Positions 57,888 through 64,000 of a DNA stretch of 64,000 nt are shown here, piece by piece. The position numbers were made by a program, and so were the translations under genes. The notes beneath the pieces were generated by a model that was not told the origin of the DNA, did not search any database, and worked only from the letters and a program-made list of their open reading frames with translations. Within the stretch, counting starts at the first letter, position 1, and every line of letters starts with the position of its first letter. The DNA is from Variovorax davisae. Its GTDB lineage: Bacteria > Pseudomonadota > Gammaproteobacteria > Burkholderiales > Burkholderiaceae_C. Location of the stretch: assembly GCF_030316845.1 (NCBI RefSeq), contig NZ_JASZYS010000007.1, positions 310,001-374,000 of the forward strand. The letters run 5' to 3'.

Positions 57888-58816
57888 ACGCTGGTCAGTC
57901 GGCGCTTCCACCAGCCCCGCAGCCGTCCCGCCATGTCCTGGTTGATCACCAGCCCCGCCAGCACCGCGGCGGTACCGAACCATTGCGCCGGGCTCGGGCG
58001 TTCGCCGAAAGCCAGCGCCGCGGCCGCCAGGCCGACCACCGGCACCAGCAGCGAGAACGGCACCACCCGGCCGGCTGGGTGGCGCTGCAGCAGCCGGGTC
58101 CAGAGCGTGTAGGCGAGCAAGGTGGCGAACCAGGCCAGGAACAGCACCGCCAGCAGCGCCCGCAGGTCCAGCCCGCCGACTTGGCGCAGCACCTGCGCGG
58201 CGCCGTCCATCGTCAGCGCGAGCAGCAGGAAGGGCAGCACCGGCACCAGGCTGCTCCAGACGATGAAGCCGAAGGGGTCGTAGCCCGGCACCGTCCGCAC
58301 CGCGAAGCGCACCACGACGTTGGAGGCGGCCCACATGAACGCGGCCGACAGCGTGAGGATGAAGCCGATCAGGGTCATCTGACCGGGGCCGTCACCATGC
58401 GCGGTGGCGATCACCAGCAGGCCCGCGAGCGCCACCGCGAGGCCGAGCCACTGGTCGCGCCGGGCGCGTTCGCCGAGCAGCGGGCCGGCCAGCAGCAGCG
58501 TGAAGAAGGCCTGGGTCTGCATCACGACCGAGGCCATGCCCGCGGTCATGCCGAGCTGGAGGCCGAGGAACAGCAGGCCGAACTGGCCCACGCCCTGCGC
58601 CAGCCCGTAGGCCGCGAGATAGCGCCAGGGCAGCGCCGGCCGGGCCACGAACAGCAGCAGCGGCAGCGATGCGGCGGCGAAGCGCAGCGCCCCCAGCAGC
58701 ATCGGGCCGAGGCCCTGCAGCCCGAGCTTCATGACGACGAAGTTCAGGCCCCAGATCAGCACCACGCACAGGGCGCGCGCGAGGTCGCCGCGGCTGAGGG
58801 CCGGGGAGCCGTTCAT
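57884..58816 (-). CDS. DMT (EamA) family transporter
   Basis: A 310-residue inner-membrane protein with ten predicted helices in two EamA repeats, ALCVVLIWGLNFVVMKLGLQ beginning the first and LSAAFMWAASNVVVRFAVRT the second. Family members export amino acids or metabolites. The start ATG overlaps the upstream epimerase gene's stop by 4 bases. Its own stop shares a CTAG with the converging SDR gene. Confidence 0.9.
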   Translation of the reverse strand: MNGSPALSRGDLARALCVVLIWGLNFVVMKLGLQGLGPMLLGALRFAAASLPLLLFVARPALPWRYLAAYGLAQGVGQFGLLFLGLQLGMTAGMASVVMQTQAFFTLLLAGPLLGERARRDQWLGLAVALAGLLVIATAHGDGPGQMTLIGFILTLSAAFMWAASNVVVRFAVRTVPGYDPFGFIVWSSLVPVLPFLLLALTMDGAAQVLRQVGGLDLRALLAVLFLAWFATLLAYTLWTRLLQRHPAGRVVPFSLLVPVVGLAAAALAFGERPSPAQWFGTAAVLAGLVINQDMAGRLRGWWKRRLTSV

Positions 58817-59805
58817 GGTGCGGTGGCGCTGCGCGCAGCGCGCGCGGCCTTGAACGCCATGAAGGCCTCCAGGCTGGTCTTCTTCGGCACGTAGCCGAAC
58901 TCGGTCTTGAGCCGCTTGTTGCACAGTACCGGGCGGTAGCGCAGGAAATCGAGCTGCTCGGGCCCGTAGCGGCTGATGCCGAGCCGCGAGCCTACGGTCA
59001 GCGCGAGCTTGAGCAGGGAAGCCGGCAAAGACAGCAGCGGCTTGCGCAGCAGCGCGGCGATCTGCGGCAGGGTCAGTGCGCCGTCGCCCGCCACGTTGAA
59101 GCAGCCGGTGCGCCCGGAGGTGATCGCGTGCACCACGCAGCCGGTCACGTCCTCGTCCCAGATGAAGACGAAGGGGCTGTCGCTGCCGCGGATCGCGAGG
59201 ATGCGCGGCTTGTCGAACAGGGCCGTGATCTGGTTGTGCACTTGCGTGCCCAGGATGGTGCCGATGCGCAGCACCGTCTGCTGCAGCGCCGGATGGTCGA
59301 TGCGCCAGGCGGCCAGCATCTCCTCGACCAGCCGCTTGTGGTCCGAGTAGGCAAAGGCGGCGTTGCCGCGCAGGGCGTCGTCCTCGTCGATCCAGGCCGG
59401 GTTGTCGGCGTGGTAGCCGTAGGCGGCGCCGCTGGACGACACCACGATGTGGCGCACGCCTTGGGCGACGCAATGCTCGAGCACGTTGCGGGTGCCGAGC
59501 ACGTCGACCGAATACTCGAACTCGCGCGTGCTGCCCGGGCCGGGCGTGACGATCGAGGCCAGGTGCACCACGGCGTCGATCGCGTGCTGCTTCAGCATGG
59601 CGCCGAGCTCGGCGCCGCGCACGTCCTGCACGGCATAGGTGACGCCGGGCACGCGCCGCATCGGCGGCACCTCGCGCACGTCGAGGGCGACCACGCCGTC
59701 GATGTCGGGCAGGGCGGCGAGGGCGGCCACCACCGTGCGGCCGAGAAAACCGTCGGCGCCGGTGACGAGCACCCGCCGCGCCGCGATGGGCAGAACTGCA
59801 TCCAT
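58813..59805 (-). CDS. NAD-dependent epimerase/dehydratase family protein
   Basis: A 330-residue extended SDR with Rossmann motif RVLVTGADGFLGRTVVAALA, VVHLASIVTPGPGSTREF, VVSSSGAAYGYHADNP with Ser and Tyr, and FAYSDHKRLVEEML with the YxxxK pair. The C-terminal region (SRYGPEQLDFLRYRPVL) resembles NDUFA9/3-beta-HSD-like members more than sugar epimerases. It is between the DMT exporter and the bile-acid-type symporter genes and overlaps the former by 4 bases. The substrate is unknown. Confidence 0.87.
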   Translation of the reverse strand: MDAVLPIAARRVLVTGADGFLGRTVVAALAALPDIDGVVALDVREVPPMRRVPGVTYAVQDVRGAELGAMLKQHAIDAVVHLASIVTPGPGSTREFEYSVDVLGTRNVLEHCVAQGVRHIVVSSSGAAYGYHADNPAWIDEDDALRGNAAFAYSDHKRLVEEMLAAWRIDHPALQQTVLRIGTILGTQVHNQITALFDKPRILAIRGSDSPFVFIWDEDVTGCVVHAITSGRTGCFNVAGDGALTLPQIAALLRKPLLSLPASLLKLALTVGSRLGISRYGPEQLDFLRYRPVLCNKRLKTEFGYVPKKTSLEAFMAFKAARAARSATAP

Positions 59806-59810
59806 GGGAA

Positions 59811-60731
59811 TCAGGCCGAACGGGCGGCCGGTGAAGTCAGGGGGCGGCGCGCCCACCAGGCGGCAAGCCCGAGGCCCGCGACGATGTCCCAGAAACCCCA
59901 GACGCCGGCGACCACCGCCATGCCGCCGAGGCCGCCGAAGAAACTGAAGATCAGCACCAGCCCGAGCCCCGCGTTGCGGATGCCCACTTCGAAGCTGACC
60001 GCGCGGCGGTCGTACTCCGCCAGCCCGGTGGCCGTGGCGCAGGCATAGCCGGTGGCGAAGGCCAGCGCGTCGTGCAGCACCACCGCCAGCAGCACCAGGC
60101 TCACGTAGTCGAGGAAGTAGCGCCAGTTGCCGGCGATCGCTGCCAGGATGAAGCCGATCAGGCAGACGAAGCTGAGGATGCGCGCCGGCTTCTTGATGCG
60201 CTCGGTCAGCCGCGGCAGCCAGTGCGAACAGGCCAGGCCGATGACGAAGGGCGCGCCGATGATGGCGACGATGTGCAGCACCATCTCGGCCGGATCGAGC
60301 GCGATGGTCTTGAGCAGCGCCGACGCGCTCGGGTGCAGCCCGCCCCAGAAGGCGAAGTTGAGCGGCATCACGACGATCGAGATCAGGTTCGAGATCGCGG
60401 TCATCGACACCGACAGTGCCACGTTGCCGCCGGCGCGATGGGTCAGGATGTTCGACACGTTGCCCGGCGGGCAGCAGGCCACCAGGATCATGCCCAGCGC
60501 GATGCTGGGCGCCGGATTGAGCAGCAGCGTGAGGCAGAAAGTGACCGCCGGCAGCACGATGAACTGGGCCGCGATGCCGACCGCCATCGCCACCGGCATC
60601 CGTGCCACGCGCTTGAAGTCGGCGATGCGGGTGTCCAGCGCGATGCCGAACATCAGGAAGCCGAGCACCGCGTTGAGCGCGATCAGCGAGGCCGGATTGA
60701 AGTTGAGGCGGACTTCGTCGACAGGCAGCAT
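59811..60731 (-). CDS. Bile acid:sodium symporter family protein
   Basis: A 306-residue integral membrane protein of the BASS/SBF superfamily with about nine to ten helices. Key segments are LGFLMFGIALDTRIADFKRV, ILVACCPPGNVSNILTHRAG, TAISNLISIVVMPLNFAFW and SFEVGIRNAGLGLVLIFSFF. Bacterial members carry organic anions with sodium. It sits 5 bases from the epimerase gene and 11 bases from the monooxygenase gene, so it may import a substrate for these enzymes. Confidence 0.9.
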   Translation of the reverse strand: MLPVDEVRLNFNPASLIALNAVLGFLMFGIALDTRIADFKRVARMPVAMAVGIAAQFIVLPAVTFCLTLLLNPAPSIALGMILVACCPPGNVSNILTHRAGGNVALSVSMTAISNLISIVVMPLNFAFWGGLHPSASALLKTIALDPAEMVLHIVAIIGAPFVIGLACSHWLPRLTERIKKPARILSFVCLIGFILAAIAGNWRYFLDYVSLVLLAVVLHDALAFATGYACATATGLAEYDRRAVSFEVGIRNAGLGLVLIFSFFGGLGGMAVVAGVWGFWDIVAGLGLAAWWARRPLTSPAARSA

Positions 60732-60742
60732 GTTCGGCTTTC

Positions 60743-62074
60743 TCAGGCCAGGGTCGCGGCGGCTTCACGCACGGCGCGGCGATAGGCATCCTTGTTGACG
60801 TAGTAGGCCATGCGCTCGAGCTTCAGGTAGCTGTAGCCGCCCGAGAGATCGGGCGTCGGGCCGGCCTTGGCCTGCTTCATCGCGGCCGCCTGCGGCCGGC
60901 CTTCGGACTGGGCCTTGAAGTAGCGCGCCACCAGTTCGGCCTGCTCGTAGCGGCCCTGCCAGCCGATGCCGCTGGCCTCGATCATGCCGAGCACCGCCAG
61001 GTTGTCGAAGCCCGGCGCGAAGATGTTGAGGTAGAGCTTGGGCGCCATGCCCTGCCAGTTGAGCCAGGTGCGGTCGATGAAGGGGTAGTGCAGCTTGTAG
61101 CCGGTGGCGCACAGGATCAGGTCGTAGTCGCGCGCGCTGCCGTCCTTGAAGTGCACCGTGTGGCCGTCGAGCCGGGCGATGTCGGCGCGCACGCCGATGT
61201 CGCCGTGGCCGATGTGGTGCAGCACCAGCGAGTTCACCACCGGGTGCGACTCGTACATGCGGTAGTCGGGCTTCGGGAAACCGAAGCGCACCGGGTCGCC
61301 GGTGAACCACTGGAGCACCTTGGCGTCGAGCCGCTGCTTGATCCAGGCCGGCAGCGGCCGCTTGCCGCCGAGCGTGTCGGCCGGCTTGCCGAAGATGTAC
61401 TTGGGCACGAAGTAGTAGCCGCGCCGCACCGAGAGGTCGACGCTCTTCGCGTAGTGCACCGCATCGACCGCGATGTCGCAGCCGCTGTTGCCGGCGCCCA
61501 CCACCAGCACGCGCTTGCCCTCGAACAGCCGCGCATGCTTGTAGGCCGAGGTGTGCAGCAGCTCGCCGTCGAAGCGGCCCTCGAAGCGCGGCATGCTCGG
61601 TTCGGACAGCGTGCCGTTGGCGATGATCACGCCCTTGTACTCGGCGCTCTCGATGCGGCCGCCGCCGGCGTCCACGCTCACGCGCCAGCGCGTCGAGGCG
61701 CTCTCGGTCACCGGCTCGACGCGGATCACGCGGGTGCCGAAGCGAAAGTGGCGGCGCAGGTCGAAATGGTCCGCGAAGTCGCTGAAGTAGCGGCTCAGTT
61801 CGGTATGGCTCGGGTAGTCGGCCACGCTGTCGGCCATTGGGAACTCGGCGAACTCGGTGGTGCGCTTGGACGAGATCAGGTGGGCCGACTGGTAGACCGT
61901 GCTGCGCGGATTGCCGATGTTCCAGAGCCCGCCGACGTCGTCGTAGGCCTCGAAGCCCTGGAAGGGAATGCCCAGCTTCTGCAGGTTGCGGGCGCCCGCC
62001 AGCCCCGAGGGGCCGGCGCCGATCAGGGCGATTTGCTGGTGCGAGGGCACGGGTGCGGACACAGGTTGGCTCAC
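60743..62074 (-). CDS. Flavin-containing monooxygenase
   Basis: A class B flavin monooxygenase of about 443 residues. It has the FAD motif IALIGAGPSGLAGARNL, the FMO-type FxGxxxHxxxY pattern in FDGELLHTSAY, the NADPH motif VLVVGAGNSGCDIAVDA, and LCATGYKLHYPF near the end. It may oxygenate nitrogen, sulfur or carbonyl compounds; a Baeyer-Villiger role is possible. The start is taken as GTG 62074 with GGAG 9 bases upstream; frame-open sequence upstream lies inside the SDR gene. Confidence 0.88.
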   Translation of the reverse strand: MSQPVSAPVPSHQQIALIGAGPSGLAGARNLQKLGIPFQGFEAYDDVGGLWNIGNPRSTVYQSAHLISSKRTTEFAEFPMADSVADYPSHTELSRYFSDFADHFDLRRHFRFGTRVIRVEPVTESASTRWRVSVDAGGGRIESAEYKGVIIANGTLSEPSMPRFEGRFDGELLHTSAYKHARLFEGKRVLVVGAGNSGCDIAVDAVHYAKSVDLSVRRGYYFVPKYIFGKPADTLGGKRPLPAWIKQRLDAKVLQWFTGDPVRFGFPKPDYRMYESHPVVNSLVLHHIGHGDIGVRADIARLDGHTVHFKDGSARDYDLILCATGYKLHYPFIDRTWLNWQGMAPKLYLNIFAPGFDNLAVLGMIEASGIGWQGRYEQAELVARYFKAQSEGRPQAAAMKQAKAGPTPDLSGGYSYLKLERMAYYVNKDAYRRAVREAAATLA

Positions 62075-62108
62075 GAAAGAAGACTCCGGCGAAATGGCAA
62101 ACAGGCGC

Positions 62109-62963
62109 TCAGCGCGCGCCGGGTTCGGTGGGGGATGCGGGCGCGCGCGGCGCTGCGTTGGCGGGCAAGCCCGGAATCGGCGTGGCGCCCGGCTCGCCGG
62201 CGCGCGGCTTGCGCGGCTGGCGCAGCAGCAGCGCATCGTGCCATGCATCGGGCAGCAGGCCGAGCGCATTCGAGAGCCAGCCCAGGCGGCGCGGCAGCAC
62301 CAGCTGCGCCTGCCCTTGGCCGAGCGCGCGCAGGATCGCGCGGGCCGCGGCCTCGGGCGCCATCAGCCCCGGCATCGCGAAACGGTTGCCGGCCGTCAGC
62401 GCGGTGCGCAGGTAGCCCGGGCTCACGGTGCAGACCCGCAGGCCGCTCGCGCGCAGCTCGGCACGCAGGCTCTCCAGGTAGCGGATCAGCCCGCCCTTGC
62501 TGGCGCAATAGGCGCCGTTGCCGGGCAGGCCGCGGCGGCCCGCCAGGCTGGCGATGCCGGCCAGCGTGCCGTGGCCGCGCGCGCGCATCGGCGCCACGAA
62601 GGGCTGGAAGGTGGTGGCGACGCCCAGCAGGTTGATCTCGAGGATGCGGCGGAACACCGCCAGGTCCGAGGCCTGCGCGGTGTCGAAGCCGCCGGCCACG
62701 CCGGCGTTGGCGATCACGGCGTCGGGGACGCCGAAGCGGCGGGTCCAGTCCTCGGCCACCGCCTGCATCGCGACGCTGTCGCTGACGTCGGGGGTGTAGA
62801 CCGCGCAGCGACCCGGGGCCGTGGCGGCCAGCGCCTCGAGCGTCGCGCGGTCGAGCCCGACCAGTGCGACCCGGGCGCCACGGCCCAGGGCCTCGGCCGC
62901 CAAGGCGCGGCCCAGGCCGCCGCAGGCGCCGGTGATGACCAGGTTGTCCAGGGGAAAATGCAT
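62109..62963 (-). CDS. SDR family NAD(P)-dependent oxidoreductase
   Basis: A 284-residue classical short-chain dehydrogenase with NLVITGACGGLGRALAAEAL, VIANAGVAGGFDTAQASDLA, catalytic Ser in GIASLAGRRGLPG and Tyr/Lys in YCASKGG, and the C-terminal VCTVSPGYLRTAL. The last 50 residues are Pro/Arg-rich. It is the first gene of the minus-strand cluster that continues with the monooxygenase and symporter genes, and is divergent from the IclR regulator. Its substrate probably belongs to the same pathway. Confidence 0.9.
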   Translation of the reverse strand: MHFPLDNLVITGACGGLGRALAAEALGRGARVALVGLDRATLEALAATAPGRCAVYTPDVSDSVAMQAVAEDWTRRFGVPDAVIANAGVAGGFDTAQASDLAVFRRILEINLLGVATTFQPFVAPMRARGHGTLAGIASLAGRRGLPGNGAYCASKGGLIRYLESLRAELRASGLRVCTVSPGYLRTALTAGNRFAMPGLMAPEAAARAILRALGQGQAQLVLPRRLGWLSNALGLLPDAWHDALLLRQPRKPRAGEPGATPIPGLPANAAPRAPASPTEPGAR

Positions 62964-63008
62964 TGGATTTAGAATGTCACTGCTGGGTACTTTAGCGAAT
63001 TTGCTGCA

Positions 63009-63052
63009 AAATCTCGGAATTATTCTTTAATTAGTCTCGGTTTTCGAGATTT
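63009..63052. promoter_or_regulatory. Candidate IclR operator in an AT-rich intergenic stretch
   Basis: AAATCTCG (63009-63016) and CGAGATTT (63045-63052) are perfect inverted arms 28 bases apart. Between them AATTA (63018-63022) and TAATT (63028-63032) form an inner dyad. The region is unusually AT-rich for this genome. It lies between the divergent SDR and IclR genes, ending 3 bases before the IclR start. Confidence 0.5.
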
Positions 63053-63055
63053 CAG

Positions 63056-63847
63056 ATGAGTTCTCCCGATTCTTCGCCCGTGCCCGACGAGGCCGAGCAG
63101 GCGGCCACGCCCGGGCTTCGCCTGCTCCAGCTGCTGGAGCTGGTGTGCTCCGCGCCCGAGCCGCAGACCCTGGTCGACGTCGTGCGTCTGAGCGGCCAGC
63201 CCAAGCCCTCGGTGCACCGGATGCTGCAGCAGTTGGAGGCCGGCGGCCTGCTGGCGCGCGGCGGCGACGGCCGCCGCTATGCGATCACGCCGCGCCTGAT
63301 GCGCTTCGCCGAGACCGTGCTTCGCAGCAGCAGTTCGACCGGCGTGCGGCACGCGGTGCTGCGCCAGCTGGTGGCCGACGTGGGCGAGACCTGCAACCTG
63401 ACGGCGCTGTCGGGCGCCGAGGTGATCTACCTCGACCGCGTCGAGACCGCGTTCCCGCTGCGGCTCGAGCTCGGGCCCGGTTCGCGCGTGCCGCTGCACT
63501 GCTCGGCCAGCGGCAAGCTGTTCCTGGCCCATCTGCCGAAGGCCCAGCGCGAGCGCCTGCTCGACGGGCTCCAGTACCAGCGCTACACCGCCCATACCCT
63601 GCGCTCGCGCGAGGCGCTCGAAGGCGAGCTCGACCGGATCCGGCGCGAAGGCCATTCGGTCGACGCGGAAGAGTTCATCGACGGGCTGGTGTGCGTCGCG
63701 GTGCCGGTGCGCGACGACCCGCACGGCCCGGTGCGTTGCGCCGTGGCGCTGCAGGCACCGGCGGTGCGCATGCCGCTGTCGGCGGCGCTGCAGCAGCTGG
63801 AGACGCTGCGCACGGCGGCGCAGGGGATCGCGCGGGCGATGCGCTGA
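63056..63847 (+). CDS. IclR-family transcriptional regulator
   Basis: A 263-residue IclR-type regulator. The N-terminal winged helix covers LRLLQLLELVCSAPEPQTLV and LSGQPKPSVHRMLQQLEAGG; the C-terminal effector domain has LRQLVADVGETCNLTALSGA, VPLHCSASGKLFLAHLPKAQ and VAVPVRDDPHGPVRCAVAL. It is divergent from the SDR-monooxygenase-symporter cluster, which it most likely controls. The start ATG at 63056 abuts an inverted repeat, so autoregulation is possible. Confidence 0.9.
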   Translation: MSSPDSSPVPDEAEQAATPGLRLLQLLELVCSAPEPQTLVDVVRLSGQPKPSVHRMLQQLEAGGLLARGGDGRRYAITPRLMRFAETVLRSSSSTGVRHAVLRQLVADVGETCNLTALSGAEVIYLDRVETAFPLRLELGPGSRVPLHCSASGKLFLAHLPKAQRERLLDGLQYQRYTAHTLRSREALEGELDRIRREGHSVDAEEFIDGLVCVAVPVRDDPHGPVRCAVALQAPAVRMPLSAALQQLETLRTAAQGIARAMR

Positions 63848-63853
63848 GGCCGG

Positions 63854-64000
63854 CTATTGGCGCCAGGCCGGCCGCAGCCGCTCGTCGAGCGCCCAGTGGG
63901 GACGGCCCGGCTCGACGTGCACGCCGCCGATCCAGCGGCCGCTGCGGGCGTGGTCGAGCCAGTAGGCTTCCCCGGCCAGGACCCGCCGGCCGAGGGCGGT
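63854..64000 (-). CDS. Unidentified protein, C-terminal fragment (gene continues beyond window)
   Basis: An open frame reads from the right edge to a TAG stop at 63854, giving 48 C-terminal residues with VLAGEAYWLDHARSGRWIGG and VHVEPGRPHWALDERL. It converges on the IclR gene with a 6-base gap. Composition is Trp/Arg-rich. I do not recognise the family and the N-terminal part is outside the window. Confidence 0.5.
   Translation of the reverse strand, partial: TALGRRVLAGEAYWLDHARSGRWIGGVHVEPGRPHWALDERLRPAWRQ

Overview
The window is a dense, GC-rich bacterial chromosome segment with almost no non-coding DNA. It suggests a betaproteobacterium of the order Burkholderiales, most likely family Comamonadaceae and Variovorax-like. 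The evidence is the housekeeping order rluD-scpB-rluB-ndk-rlmN-pilW-rodZ-ispG-hisS-yfgM-bamB-der-hfq-hflX-hflK-hflC-DUF2065-hisZ-purA, several orphan Bug-type (tripartite tricarboxylate) binding proteins, and two half-size chromate transporter genes. Genus assignment is an inference; no rRNA gene is present to test it.

Positions 1-19916 are a core block, all on the plus strand. It covers rRNA modification (RluD, RluB, RlmN), chromosome segregation (ScpB), nucleotide metabolism (Ndk, PurA, a phosphoribosyltransferase), cell shape and pili (RodZ, PilW), isoprenoid synthesis (IspG), histidyl-tRNA synthesis and histidine biosynthesis (HisS, HisZ), outer-membrane assembly (YfgM-like, BamB), GTPases (Der, HflX), RNA regulation (Hfq) and membrane protease control (HflK/HflC). 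Many neighbours overlap by 4-14 bases. The clearest internal breaks are an intrinsic terminator after hfq and a hairpin-rich repeat before hisZ.

Positions 19927-33029 hold short mixed transcription units: a VOC protein with an AraC regulator, a cystathionine beta-lyase, a divergent TesA/YbbA-like pair, rlmB, an aldo/keto reductase, a split chromate transporter, a YihY/BrkB membrane protein, a CHRD lipoprotein, a ClpP paralogue, a patatin phospholipase and 3-hydroxybutyrate dehydrogenase. A symmetric bidirectional terminator separates two of these units.

Positions 33142-41448 form a catabolic island on the plus strand: a ModA-like lipoprotein, a LysR regulator, tricarballylate dehydrogenase TcuA with its electron-transfer partner TcuB, a class II aldolase, two Bug binding proteins and a D-2-hydroxyacid dehydrogenase. 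It looks like a uptake-and-oxidation route for a tricarboxylate or hydroxy acid in which the usual TcuC carrier is absent and Bug proteins are present instead.

Positions 41435-64000 are accessory: a MarR-GNAT fusion with overlapping palindromes at its own start, a YgiQ radical SAM protein, a universal stress protein, a large phytase-like lipoprotein, a hemerythrin protein facing a PNPOx-GAF sensor gene and a PNPOx partner, a LysR/Bug pair, an F420-reductase-like protein with a Tat-like leader, a nucleotide-exchange-like carrier, a short CoA transferase, a dehydrogenase resembling 2,4-dienoyl-CoA reductases, and a minus-strand cluster (DMT exporter, epimerase, bile-acid-type symporter, flavin monooxygenase, SDR) facing an IclR regulator. 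No tRNA, rRNA, CRISPR array, insertion sequence, integrase or prophage gene was seen, and there is no gene-free stretch longer than about 220 bases.
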